This document shows, piece by piece, positions 31,907 to 40,791 of a stretch of 64,000 bases of DNA (the first letter of the stretch is position 1; each line of letters begins with the position of its first letter). The stretch spans positions 22,813-86,812 of the forward strand of contig NZ_JAVYJB010000013.1 of NCBI RefSeq assembly GCF_032490495.1, in the 5' to 3' direction. The stretch is from Pilosibacter fragilis. Lineage in GTDB: Bacteria > Bacillota > Clostridia > Lachnospirales > Lachnospiraceae. A model generated the notes under the pieces. The model made no database searches. It worked only from the letters and a program-made list of their open reading frames with translations, and was not told the DNA's origin. Both the position numbers and the translations under genes were made by a program.

Positions 31907-32866
31907 TTATTTTAAAAAACGTGCTTCCCACGCATATTCCTGCATCTTCTCGATCTCCTCATCGGTGAAACCAAGTTCCTCCTTCAGCACATCCTTCTCT
32001 TTCTGAAGTGTCGTTCTGGAACAGGTGCGGTTGTCGGAGTTTACGGTCACATGGACACCTGCCTCAAGAAGCTTGTGGATCGGGTGCATGTTGATCGCCG
32101 GAACTACTTTTGTGTGGTAATTGCTGGTAACGCAGACTTCGAGGGTCACATTCTCGTCGATGAGTCTCTTTATCAGCTCCGGATCATCGATGGCAGCAAC
32201 ACCGTGTCCGATCCTCTTTGTTCCGAAGGAAAGCGCCGTCTTCATGCTGTCCGGTCCTGCCGCCTCACCGGCATGGATCGTCATCGGGAGTCCATACTCG
32301 CGGACTTTCGCAAATACCGGAGCGAAATTCTCTGTCGGGAACAGACCTTCCGCGCCCGCGATATCCACCGCGCAGACCACATCCCCAAGATATTTCTTCG
32401 CAGTTTCTACTGTCTGCATGTTCAGCTCCTCATTGTCCGCTCCACGCATACAGCAGAGAATCAGACCCACACGAATCTGTGGATACATCTTCATGCCGCG
32501 TTCTGCTCCGCGGATGGCTGCCTCGACAACCTCATCCTGAGTCAGTCCGTCTTTGATGGAAAACTGCGGCGCAAATCGAAGCTCCGCATACTCCACGCCC
32601 TCCTTCGCAAGATCCTCCACCAGTTCAAAGGTCACACGCTCGATGGCATCCGCCTTCTGTAAGACGAGTAACGGAAGATCGAAGCGCTCTAAGTATTCTT
32701 CCAGAGTCTTACAGTCCTCCGGTACTTCCATCATATATTTTACTTCCTCCGCACTCTTTGCCGGAAGCTCCACGCCCTGCTCTTTTGCAAGCTCCCAGAC
32801 GGTCTCCGGGCGGAGCGATCCGTCCAGATGTAAGTGAAGTTCTACGATATGGCTCATATCTGACAA
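31907..32866 (-). CDS. add: Adenosine deaminase
   Basis: A 319-residue zinc enzyme converting (deoxy)adenosine to inosine. Motifs: HLHLDGSLRPET (zinc His pair), TIHAGEAAGP (zinc His and catalytic Glu), GTKRIGHGVAA and TVNSDNRTCSRTTL, where the usual DD pair is DN, a form I associate with clostridial members. Start is probably a TTG after AAGGGAGAATA; an ATG three codons later has poorer spacing. It is the last gene after a BMP-type nucleoside importer, so it acts on imported purine nucleosides. Confidence 0.9.
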   Translation of the reverse strand: MSDMSHIVELHLHLDGSLRPETVWELAKEQGVELPAKSAEEVKYMMEVPEDCKTLEEYLERFDLPLLVLQKADAIERVTFELVEDLAKEGVEYAELRFAPQFSIKDGLTQDEVVEAAIRGAERGMKMYPQIRVGLILCCMRGADNEELNMQTVETAKKYLGDVVCAVDIAGAEGLFPTENFAPVFAKVREYGLPMTIHAGEAAGPDSMKTALSFGTKRIGHGVAAIDDPELIKRLIDENVTLEVCVTSNYHTKVVPAINMHPIHKLLEAGVHVTVNSDNRTCSRTTLQKEKDVLKEELGFTDEEIEKMQEYAWEARFLK

Positions 32867-33083
32867 TATTCTCCCTTCTAACTATTCAGTGTCTCTATAT
32901 TGTGTCTTCTATGTTGTGTCTTCGTACAGTCAGCACAATCACTGCACAAATCCTCTAAATTACTACACAGCAGCCCCTATGTCAGGAGCTGCTTGCATCA
33001 ATTCTTTCCGGCCGCACTCTGCTGCCGTTTTTTATCTCAGTCGAGAAGACTCCCACCTCTTTAGGTGGTGAGTAATAGCAAAT

Positions 33084-34034
33084 TTATTTCCCGGCCGCCG
33101 CCTTCATCTGTTTTTTCTTCTTATTGTGCTCCACCATCGCGCAGTAAACCGTATACGCAATAATAATGATCAGATACGGCATCATCTGGATAAACTGCAG
33201 CGGGATCGAAGAGTTCTGGAGATAGTTCGCAAGACTCTGGCAGAATCCGAATAACAGAGATGCCAGCATGCCGATCACGGCATTCCCCGCCGCGATGGCC
33301 TGGGTTGCCAGAGCGATGTAACCACGCCCCGCTGTCATACCGGAGGAGAAGAGTCCCACATATCCCATGGACAGGAACGCGCCTGCCATGCCTGTCATCA
33401 TTCCGCTTAAGCAGAGGGCGATGTACTTGATCTTTTTTACCGGAATTCCGACGGATTCCGCCGCATCCGGGGACTCACCGACGGCACGGATATGCATGCC
33501 GAGTCTTGTATACTTAAACATGTACCACACAACTGCCACCAGGATCAGCGCCGCATAGGTCAACACATGATGGCCGGAAAGCACCGCGCCGATCACCGGG
33601 ATATCCTTGACGACCGGGATCGTCACACTCGGGAGCTTTAAGGACGGCAGGGATGTGGACGCACCCTTTTCGCCTGTGATCAGGTACAGGACAAAGATCG
33701 TTCCGCCGGAGGCGAAGGTGTTTAACGCGATACCTGAGATGACCGCGTTGGAGTTTAATTTCAGGATAAAGTAGGCGAGGATGTTGCTGACGATAAAGCC
33801 TGCAAGCACCGCCCCCAAAAATCCGATCCATGCGCTCTGGGAGAACGCACTGACAACAACGCCCACAAAGGCGGAGATCAGCATCGTTCCCTCAAGGGCG
33901 ATGTTGCTGGTTCCGGACCTCGAGGAGATCATAGCCCCCAGTGTCGTTAAAAGCACCGGTGTCGCGCTTCGAAACATTGCGAAATAGAACTCCGGGAGAC
34001 TCAATGTTTTTAAAATTTCCTGTAAGATTCCCAT
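33084..34034 (-). CDS. Nucleoside ABC transporter permease 2 (NupQ-like)
   Basis: A 316-residue membrane permease of the RbsC/BMP-associated group with eight to ten hydrophobic helices. The segment ATPVLLTTLGAMISSRSGTSNIALEGTMLISAF is typical of the NupQ/YufQ half (SRSGTSNIALEGTM). The central part LGMHIRAVGESPDAAESVGIPV is the conserved coupling region. It starts three bases after the first permease stop, with GGGAGGCGTAACAG as ribosome site. It forms a heterodimeric pore with the permease at 34038-35084. Confidence 0.92.
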   Translation of the reverse strand: MGILQEILKTLSLPEFYFAMFRSATPVLLTTLGAMISSRSGTSNIALEGTMLISAFVGVVVSAFSQSAWIGFLGAVLAGFIVSNILAYFILKLNSNAVISGIALNTFASGGTIFVLYLITGEKGASTSLPSLKLPSVTIPVVKDIPVIGAVLSGHHVLTYAALILVAVVWYMFKYTRLGMHIRAVGESPDAAESVGIPVKKIKYIALCLSGMMTGMAGAFLSMGYVGLFSSGMTAGRGYIALATQAIAAGNAVIGMLASLLFGFCQSLANYLQNSSIPLQFIQMMPYLIIIIAYTVYCAMVEHNKKKKQMKAAAGK

Positions 34035-34037
34035 CTG

Positions 34038-35084
34038 TTACGCCTCCCCTTTCAGTGCTTTTTTCGCTTCCTCGCGCTGTTTCCAGCCTGCCATGAACCG
34101 CTCGGCCGTCACAAACAGGATCAGAACCGCCTGAATGATGGATACCAGCTCGTTCTGGACATCGGAACGTCTGGACATCAGGTCCGCGCCGACACGGATG
34201 TATGCCAGGAAAAATGCCGCGAACGGTACCATCTTCGGGTTATTGCCGGACAGGATCGCGATGATAACACCGTCCCAAGCGTAGGACGGGGAATCCTGCC
34301 AGTTGAAACGCTGGTACATTCCCATCTGCTCGACTGCGCCGCCAAGACCCGCAACGGCACCCGCAATGACCTGGGTCATGATGATGACACGGCTGATACG
34401 GATTCCGGAATACTTTGCGAACTCCGGATTGCTTCCTGAGATGCGGACCTCATAACCAAACTTCGTCTTGTATACAAGAATATATAACAGGATCACTGCC
34501 ACAATGGCAATCAGATATCCCACATGGAAGTTCGTTCCGGAGATCAGCTTTCCGAGGGAAGCTGTCGCCTGGTATTTCTTAGACGCGAAGGTTCCCGCCT
34601 CACGGTCAGCAAGGAACTTCGTCACGTTGTAGATCCCAAGGTAAAAGAACACATAGTTGAACATTAAGGAAGTTACCAGCTCATTCGTGTGGAAATACAC
34701 CTTTAAGAGCGCCGGGATACTTCCGATCAGCCCACCCACAGCCGCAGCCGCGATCATGATCACGATCGGGTGTACTGCGAACGGCAGGGATGTCTTGATG
34801 GCGAGAGCCGCTGTCACGACAGCGCCCGTGTAGAGACATGCGTCCGCGATCATGGAGAAGTTTCCGGACTTGAATACAAGTCCCAGAGCAAGTCCCGTAA
34901 AGATCAACGGCACGCTGCTGGCAAACACTTCAAAAAAGTGACGTTTGGACTGCAGCGGTCCTAAAAACAGGTTATAGATCGCAGTCACCGGCTCCTCACT
35001 GACTGCGAAGATCACCGCCACCGACAAGGCGATGGCAATGGCAAACGCGCAGAGAAGTCTTACGATCGTAAATTTTTTATTCAC
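34038..35084 (-). CDS. Nucleoside ABC transporter permease 1 (NupP-like)
   Basis: A 348-residue membrane permease with eight or more helices. The motif FGYEVRISGSNPEFAKYSGI is the cytoplasmic coupling helix of BMP-associated permeases. The GTG start after GGAGGTGCTTACT overlaps the ATPase stop codon region, so the two are translationally coupled. Together with the next permease, the ABC-F-unrelated dual ATPase and the BMP lipoprotein it makes a nucleoside importer like Bacillus NupNOPQ. Confidence 0.92.
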   Translation of the reverse strand: MNKKFTIVRLLCAFAIAIALSVAVIFAVSEEPVTAIYNLFLGPLQSKRHFFEVFASSVPLIFTGLALGLVFKSGNFSMIADACLYTGAVVTAALAIKTSLPFAVHPIVIMIAAAAVGGLIGSIPALLKVYFHTNELVTSLMFNYVFFYLGIYNVTKFLADREAGTFASKKYQATASLGKLISGTNFHVGYLIAIVAVILLYILVYKTKFGYEVRISGSNPEFAKYSGIRISRVIIMTQVIAGAVAGLGGAVEQMGMYQRFNWQDSPSYAWDGVIIAILSGNNPKMVPFAAFFLAYIRVGADLMSRRSDVQNELVSIIQAVLILFVTAERFMAGWKQREEAKKALKGEA

Positions 35085-36633
35085 AGTAAGCACCTCCGAT
35101 CTGCTCCTTGGAATCTTCTTTTACCCCCAGCATATAAAGACCGAGCTCATTCTCTGACGTATTCTTCACATCGGAGATATGTCCGACGATGCGGCCCTCA
35201 TGCATGACAAGGATCGTATCACTTAAGGAAAGGATCTCGCTTAAGTCCGCGGATACAAGTAAGATTGCTTTCTTTCCGCTTCTCATGTCCACGATCTTCT
35301 TCCTGATAAACTCGATGGCGCCGACATCAATACCCCTGGTCGGCTGGTTCATGATCAGAAGATCCGGTTCATAATCGAACTCACGTCCCACAACGACTTT
35401 CTGGACGTTACCGCCGGAGAGCTCCGCGATGGACTGCTTGGAGTTATCGAATTTTACAAGGAACTCTTTTAAGATCCGGTTTGTAAATTCACTGATCTTT
35501 TTGCTGTCCAGGAGTCCGTGGGTCTTTAATTTGTCGGTATAGTAGACCTTGGAGATCGCGTTGTCCTCCAGGGAAAGCTTCGGAGCCGTGCCGAATTTCA
35601 TACGGTCCTCGGAAACGTGGGAGATTCCCGCTTCCTGGCGTGCGAGCACCGGGGCGTTGGAGATGTCCTTTCCATTCATTGTAATCGTTCCCTGCTGCTG
35701 TTTTAAGGTTCCGACGATGGCCTCGACAAGCTCCGACTGTCCGTTTCCGTCGATTCCTGCGATTCCTAATATCTGACCTTCTTTGATAGAGAAGGAGACC
35801 TGATCCAGTCTCGTCTTTCCGAGCTGGTCCACATAGACCATATCTTTCACAGAGAATACGGTCTTTCCCGGCTCCATCTCTTCCTTTTCAATGTCCAGGC
35901 TGACATCACGGCCTACCATCAGGCGGGAGATCTCATGCTCGTCGAGATCCGAGATCTCGTAGGTTCCCATGGTCTTTCCATCCCGGAGGATCGTCATGCG
36001 GTTGCAGAGTGCCTTAACTTCGTTTAATTTGTGGGAGATAAAGATGATCGTGTGGCCATTTTCTCTTAAAAGCTTTAACTGTTCAAATAATTCTTCTGTT
36101 TCCTGTGGTGTCAGCACGGCTGTCGGCTCGTCCAGGATCAGAATATGGGCACCCCGGTAGAGTGCCTTTAAGATCTCAAGCTTCTGACGCATGGCAAGAG
36201 AAATGTCCTCGACCTTTTCCTTCGCCTCTACCTTCAGATTATATTTGTCGGAAAGCTCCGTGGTGATCCGCACCGCCTCTTTCCGGTCTACTTTAAATGC
36301 AGTTCCTGTCTCCGCGCCGAGAATCAGGTTCTCCGCAACGGTCATGGACGGAACCTGCATAAAATGCTGGTGTACCATGCCGAGTCCGGCTGCGATCGCA
36401 TCGCTGGATGATGAGAAGTGTACCTCTTTTCCATCCACGAAGATCTGGCCTTCCGTCGGTGCCAGCATGCCAAACAGCATCTTCATTAAGGTGGATTTTC
36501 CCGCGCCGTTTTCACCGACGAGGGCATGGATCTCACCCTTTTTGATCTGCAGATTGACATTATGGTTTGCCACAACGCCGCCCGGATAGACTTTTGTGAT
36601 GTTCCGGGCCTCTAAAATGATCTCCTGCTCCAT
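35077..36633 (-). CDS. Nucleoside ABC transporter dual ATPase (NupO-like)
   Basis: A 518-residue protein with two ABC domains in tandem, as in sugar/nucleoside importers. Domain 1 has GENGAGKSTLMKMLFG and LILDEPTAVLTPQE. Domain 2 has a modified Walker A (GIDGNGQSELVEAI), LSGGNVQKVVVGRE and LLIMNQPTRGIDVGA, the usual asymmetry of this group, so one functional site is expected. Start follows GGAGGAAACA. It lies between the BMP binding protein and two permeases. Confidence 0.93.
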   Translation of the reverse strand: MEQEIILEARNITKVYPGGVVANHNVNLQIKKGEIHALVGENGAGKSTLMKMLFGMLAPTEGQIFVDGKEVHFSSSSDAIAAGLGMVHQHFMQVPSMTVAENLILGAETGTAFKVDRKEAVRITTELSDKYNLKVEAKEKVEDISLAMRQKLEILKALYRGAHILILDEPTAVLTPQETEELFEQLKLLRENGHTIIFISHKLNEVKALCNRMTILRDGKTMGTYEISDLDEHEISRLMVGRDVSLDIEKEEMEPGKTVFSVKDMVYVDQLGKTRLDQVSFSIKEGQILGIAGIDGNGQSELVEAIVGTLKQQQGTITMNGKDISNAPVLARQEAGISHVSEDRMKFGTAPKLSLEDNAISKVYYTDKLKTHGLLDSKKISEFTNRILKEFLVKFDNSKQSIAELSGGNVQKVVVGREFDYEPDLLIMNQPTRGIDVGAIEFIRKKIVDMRSGKKAILLVSADLSEILSLSDTILVMHEGRIVGHISDVKNTSENELGLYMLGVKEDSKEQIGGAYCE

Positions 36634-36886
36634 TGTTTCCTCCAAGTAAGGCATCTTTGTCTGCCTGTGAAAGTGGTTCCTGTTCGTAACTGCCTGAATC
36701 GCAAATATATTGCAAATGTGGGCATTGGACTGCGCCCACGTAAATGTAAAAATCTCCTGCGATTCGCGGAGCCGTGATACGGCGTCCTGCCCAGCCCCAG
36801 ATGTTCCGGGAACCGGGCAAAAACATCATATCACGGTTTTCTCCGCATGAATACAGGAGATAAATGCTCGCTGCCCCGACATGCCT

Positions 36887-36918
36887 CTTCTTGTTTTCAT
36901 TGACATGAAAACAAGAAG
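36887..36918. terminator. Hairpin between bmp and the dual ATPase gene
   Basis: A perfect 14-base stem, CTTCTTGTTTTCAT (36887-36900) with ATGAAAACAAGAAG (36905-36918), 11 bases after the bmp stop. No T run follows on the minus strand, so it more likely protects the upstream binding-protein message, giving excess of that subunit, than ends transcription. Confidence 0.55.
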
Positions 36919-36928
36919 CTATGGGCGT

Positions 36929-38104
36929 TTACTGAGCTCCGTTGATGATTCCCTTCAGAGTTGCCTCATCCATACCATAAGCGGAATCAACGGTAACCTC
37001 GCCTGCGAGCAGCTTCTCTTTTGCATCCTCAACGGCTTTCTTTGCATCCTCAGATACTGCAGACTGATAAATATCGTTGTCAGCAAGGCCTACAACGCCG
37101 TCCTCGATACCAAGGATCTGGTACTCACCATACGGAAGTGTTCCATCAACTGCCTTCTCAACTGCATTGTAGATGCTGTCGCCAACGCCCTTGATCGCGG
37201 AAGAGATGATGAAGTTTGCCTCGTCCTTGCCCTCGTAAGCAAGTGCCTGGTCGGAGTCAACGCCGATGCAGTATTTCTTGCTTTCTGCTGCTGCCTCGAT
37301 AACACCTACGGATGCCGGACCTGCTGCTACGAATACAACGTCAGCGCCGTTGGAGTACTGAGTGATCGCAAGCTCTTTTGCTGTTGCGGAGTCAACATAG
37401 GAACCAACGTAGGAAACAAGTACCTTCACATCCGGATCTACGAACTGAGCGCCCTCGATGAAGCCGACTGCAGAGTCGTTGATAACGGCTGCTGTATCCT
37501 TTGCGCCTACGAAACCGATGACGTTGTCTTCGTTTGCGTATTCCATATCGGACTTTGTCGCACTTGCTGCAAGAACGCCTGCAAGGAATGCGCCCTCGTT
37601 CTGCTTGTAGCTCATGGAGTATACGTTGCTTAAGTCACCGATCGTGTAGTCAACATCTGTATCGAAGATGATGAACTTCTTCTCCGGGAACTCCTGAGCA
37701 ACCTTCTCTGTGATTTCCTTCATGTCCCAGAGACCTGTGATGATAAGGTCTGCATCGGACTCACAAGCGTCTAACATGGAACCTTCGAACTTTGTCTTGT
37801 CGCTGCCCATCTCGACCATGTTTACTTCAACCTTATCGCCAAGCTCAGCCTCAAGCTTTTCCATACCAGCCTGTGCGGAGTCGTTGAATGCCTTATCGCC
37901 GAAGGAGCCGGTAACAAGAAGTGTTACTTTTAACTTCTCACCGTTTGTCTCAGCCTTTGCTGCCTCTGCAGTTGTCTCAGCAGCTGCTGCGGTTGTCTCG
38001 CCTGCTGCTGCGGTTGTCTCGGTCTTGCTCTCGCTTGCGCATCCAAACAGCATGGAAGCTGTCATAGCCATTGCAAGTGTGCTGCATAAGAATTTCTTTT
38101 TCAT
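36929..38104 (-). CDS. BMP family nucleoside-binding lipoprotein
   Basis: A 391-residue lipoprotein (signal with MLFGCASE lipobox, Cys22; ETTAAA-type linker to about residue 54) of the BMP/PnrA/Med family that binds purine nucleosides for ABC uptake. Typical segments: LLVTGSFGDKAFNDSAQAG, DLIITGLWDMKEIT, KNEGAFLAG-like QNEGAFLAGVLAA, VGAKDTAAVINDSAVGF and VVFVAAGPASVGVIEAA. The stop of the amidohydrolase gene lies two bases upstream. Downstream are the dual ATPase, two permeases and adenosine deaminase. Purine nucleosides are the most likely ligand. Confidence 0.93.
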   Translation of the reverse strand: MKKKFLCSTLAMAMTASMLFGCASESKTETTAAAGETTAAAAETTAEAAKAETNGEKLKVTLLVTGSFGDKAFNDSAQAGMEKLEAELGDKVEVNMVEMGSDKTKFEGSMLDACESDADLIITGLWDMKEITEKVAQEFPEKKFIIFDTDVDYTIGDLSNVYSMSYKQNEGAFLAGVLAASATKSDMEYANEDNVIGFVGAKDTAAVINDSAVGFIEGAQFVDPDVKVLVSYVGSYVDSATAKELAITQYSNGADVVFVAAGPASVGVIEAAAESKKYCIGVDSDQALAYEGKDEANFIISSAIKGVGDSIYNAVEKAVDGTLPYGEYQILGIEDGVVGLADNDIYQSAVSEDAKKAVEDAKEKLLAGEVTVDSAYGMDEATLKGIINGAQ

Positions 38105-38106
38105 AA

Positions 38107-39423
38107 TTAGTTGTTCTCCTTTTCGTAAAAAGTTGATTTATTCAAACTATCCAGAGTTTCCAGATAATTTTTCTTGTTCATCACCGGCTTGAACGCCTCT
38201 TTGATCTTCCACGCGGACGCACCGCCGTCGGATAAGAGATCTGCCACGGTATCTGCAAAATAATGAGCCGGGACACAGTATGCCTGCTCCGGATCCGCCG
38301 TCTTAAAATCTTTTCCGTGGATACTGCCCTCAAATCCGGCAACACCGATCTCAACGATCGGCCACATAAGGGATAAGTCTCCCATATCTCCGGAAGCGAA
38401 GCCGTGGGTTCCCTGGGCGATCATGCTCTCGTCGATATAATCTAAAATGTGTTTCTTCACAAGCTCTGTCAGGTTCTCGTCCTGATGGAGCGGGAAATAT
38501 CCCGGTGTATCCTGGATCTCAAGATCACAGTTGATCGCAAGTGCTCCGGCGCGGATCGCGCGGGTCACTTTCGCGTTTGTCTCAAAGATCGCCGGAACTG
38601 TCTTCGCCCGGACATACATCTCAAGCTGTGTTCTTCCCGGAACCGTATTGACGGATTGACCGCCTTCCGGCACATAGAAATGGACGCGGATCGCGTCATC
38701 TGCTCGGAAAGTCTCTCTCAGGAAGTTGATCCCTGTCATGGCAAGGTTTACCGCGTTGAGCGCGTTTACGCCGCCTTCCGGGTTCGCTCCTGCGTGGGAC
38801 GCCTTTCCTGTAAAGATTGCCCGCTTCATGATAAAGCCGTTTAAGCTGGAACCGATCTCCGCATGATACTTTGTCATATCGATCCCCATAGCGTGGCAGG
38901 ATAACATGATGTCCACATCATCAAAAATGCCTGTGGCGATCATCTCCTGCTTGCCTGACGGGTGGGAGATCTTTCCTTCCTTAATAAGCCCCTTCCGGTA
39001 ATCCATATCGCAGAACTCCTCCGCCGGCGTCACGAGAAGTGTGACCTTTCCGCAGAGATCCTTTAACATACCGGATTCCCTGATGGCTAAAAATAAGCTC
39101 ATCATAACGCCCAGCTGACCGTAGTGGCCGCAGGTATGAGCCGCGCAGCTGTCCTCACTGGCGTACGGATGTCCGAAGGTCGGAACCGCGTCGAATTCCG
39201 TGATCAGGCCGATATTCGGCCCCGGCTTTCCGGAATCTAAGACTGCCCGGATTCCCGTGTATGCGACATCTTCATGCGGAATCCCCGCCTTGTCGAGTGC
39301 CTCGATCGCCTTTTTTCTTGTTCTGAACTCCTTAAATCCGAGCTCCGGATGACAGTAAATATCTTCGCTCATTGCGATGATCTCCGGCAGGATCTGATCT
39401 AATGCTTCATGAACTGATTTCAT
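38107..39423 (-). CDS. M20 family amidohydrolase (AbgB-like)
   Basis: A 438-residue zinc amidohydrolase. Motifs include YCHPELGFKEF, GLITEFDAVPTFGHPYA, AAHTCGHYGQLGVM (metal ligands), VTPAEEFCDMDY (catalytic Glu) and ASHAGANPEGGVNALNAV in the dimerisation domain. It resembles AbgB, which with AbgA cleaves p-aminobenzoyl-glutamate, and related aminoacylases. Start follows GAAGGAGGAAACACC. It heads the BMP transporter operon; whether it acts on an imported nucleoside-linked compound is unknown. Its leader contains a terminator-like hairpin (39514-39542). Confidence 0.85.
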   Translation of the reverse strand: MKSVHEALDQILPEIIAMSEDIYCHPELGFKEFRTRKKAIEALDKAGIPHEDVAYTGIRAVLDSGKPGPNIGLITEFDAVPTFGHPYASEDSCAAHTCGHYGQLGVMMSLFLAIRESGMLKDLCGKVTLLVTPAEEFCDMDYRKGLIKEGKISHPSGKQEMIATGIFDDVDIMLSCHAMGIDMTKYHAEIGSSLNGFIMKRAIFTGKASHAGANPEGGVNALNAVNLAMTGINFLRETFRADDAIRVHFYVPEGGQSVNTVPGRTQLEMYVRAKTVPAIFETNAKVTRAIRAGALAINCDLEIQDTPGYFPLHQDENLTELVKKHILDYIDESMIAQGTHGFASGDMGDLSLMWPIVEIGVAGFEGSIHGKDFKTADPEQAYCVPAHYFADTVADLLSDGGASAWKIKEAFKPVMNKKNYLETLDSLNKSTFYEKENN

Positions 39424-39513
39424 GGTGTTTCCTCCTTCACTATACCTGTGCAGGCCGGATGCAGAGCCCTTCACGACAGTCTGCCTGAAATTCCTTAGAA
39501 GTCCCCATTACAC

Positions 39514-39542
39514 AAAAAAGGTCTGCAAATGCAGACTTTTTT
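39514..39542. terminator. Leader terminator (possible attenuator) of the M20-BMP operon
   Basis: GTCTGCA (39521-39527) and TGCAGAC (39530-39536) form a short stem flanked by six A and six T, so it reads as an intrinsic terminator on both strands. On the minus strand it lies between the predicted promoter (39587-39616) and the first gene, about 90 bases before its start. Confidence 0.6.
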
Positions 39543-39586
39543 ACGGGTTACTCAGGCAACTAATGAGTCAGTATAGTGCAGAAAAT

Positions 39587-39616
39587 ATCATAACGAGTTT
39601 TATGGACAAATGTCAA
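39587..39616 (-). promoter_or_regulatory. Promoter of the M20-BMP-adenosine deaminase operon
   Basis: On the minus strand TTGACA (39616-39611), 18 bases, TATGAT (39592-39587). The transcript would begin near 39580, then form a small hairpin (TGAGT 39564-39568 with ACTCA 39550-39554) before the leader terminator. Confidence 0.6.
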
Positions 39617-39765
39617 GATTTTTCTATGATTTTTTGACAGTTTTTAGAGGCATTCCGCTCATCAGAATGTATATTATTTATGCTTATAAATAATTGTTTG
39701 ATACACTAATAAATATCTGCACACCTCCCGCCCGCAATGGTTTCTGTATCCATTTCATAAAATTA

Positions 39766-39813
39766 AAATTCACAGCAGACCGTCTTTTCTTTACGGCTTT
39801 TGCTGTGAATTTA
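39766..39813 (-). terminator. bioY terminator
   Basis: AAATTCACAGCA and TGCTGTGAATTT form a 12-base outer stem, with an inner GCCGT/ACGGC-type pairing, followed on the minus strand by TTTTAATTTTATG. Confidence 0.75.
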
Positions 39814-39862
39814 AATTAGGATGTATAAGTTTTTATGAAATACCTGATTAACGTTGTCCAAC

Positions 39863-40417
39863 TTACATAAATCTGGAAACCGCCTTGCGGATCTGCGGAC
39901 CCGCGATGATCGCAATGATGATCTTCGCTGTGTCGCCCGGAAGATACGGGATAACGCCGACGCCGAGAGCTGCCACGAAGCTCATTCCGAGCTGTCCCGC
40001 AAGCCATGCGGTTCCGAAGATATAGCAGATCGCCATTCCGATGATCATTCCGACTACATGCATGTAAATCTTTGCCGGGAACTTCTCAACGAAGAAGCCT
40101 GCGATCGCTGCCAGAAAGATAAATCCGATCAGGTAGCCGCCGGTCGGTCCGAGAAGCTTACCGACACCGCCACTAAATCCGGAGAATACCGGAAGTCCTA
40201 CTGTTCCTAAGAGCAGGTATAATACATAGCTCGCTACGGAAAGCTTCATTCCGAGAATATACGCCATAAAGAAGATGACAAGGTTTGTCAGGCTGATCGG
40301 TACCGGGCTGATCGGAATCGGAAGTGCCATCGGTGCCAGGATACAGGTAATCGCTGTCATAAGTGCTGTCACCGTCATCTGCGCGGTGGACATGTGTTTT
40401 GCTGTTGTCTTTTCCAT
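39863..40417 (-). CDS. bioY: Biotin transporter substrate-binding subunit BioY
   Basis: A 184-residue S-component of an ECF-type biotin importer, with about six hydrophobic helices. Family motifs: PISPVPISLTNLVIFFMAYILG, YLLLGTVGLPVFSGFSGG, LLGPTGGYLIGFI and GVGVIPYLPGDTAKI. Start is placed at the ATG after GGGAGGAAAACAAAG. No EcfA or EcfT genes are adjacent, so it uses a shared energising module elsewhere or acts alone. A BirA-type operator overlapping its promoter (40538-40591) predicts repression by biotin-bound BirA. Confidence 0.93.
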   Translation of the reverse strand: MEKTTAKHMSTAQMTVTALMTAITCILAPMALPIPISPVPISLTNLVIFFMAYILGMKLSVASYVLYLLLGTVGLPVFSGFSGGVGKLLGPTGGYLIGFIFLAAIAGFFVEKFPAKIYMHVVGMIIGMAICYIFGTAWLAGQLGMSFVAALGVGVIPYLPGDTAKIIIAIIAGPQIRKAVSRFM

Positions 40418-40537
40418 CTTTGTTTTCCTCCCAACATCCATCATTTCTGCCGCCGGATCTTAAATTCTATCGTTCTTAAATTCTACATTCCGGTACGCAT
40501 ATCACAAAATGGAATTGTTCTGATCGATTCTTTTCCT

Positions 40538-40591
40538 ATCATACGCAGATTCCGTGCATTTGTCAACCTGTTTTTATTATTTGGTTTACAT
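40538..40591 (-). promoter_or_regulatory. bioY promoter with BirA operator
   Basis: On the minus strand TTGACA (40566-40561), 17 bases, TATGAT (40543-40538). TTGTCAACC (40560-40568), 14 bases, GGTTTACAT (40583-40591) closely matches the BirA operator TTGTAAACC-N14/15-GGTTTACAA. One arm covers the -35 box. Confidence 0.75.
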
Positions 40592-40791
40592 TTTTCCCCT
40601 TTTCTTTTTTGCCTATAATCTTCCTGTGTGCCATTTACCCGCCCAGGAAAACGTGCTATACTCTATGTACTTGTCCTCCCACCGCCAACTGGGAGAATTT
40701 AGCAGTTACCAGTTATCAGTACAGAGCAGTGTCCGCATGCATCACCGATGCGCTGCACGCGTTTTATATGCCGGACATAAGGAGATTCACT

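Noticed and set aside
33053..33068. CCACCT/AGGTGG hairpin after the nucleoside permease gene as a terminator
   Set aside because: The stem is only six bases and is not followed by a T run on the coding strand; readthrough to adenosine deaminase is expected.
39480..39620. Purine riboswitch before the M20-BMP operon
   Set aside because: The conserved core of purine aptamers (TATA...TTCTACC type) is not found; described instead as a possible attenuator.
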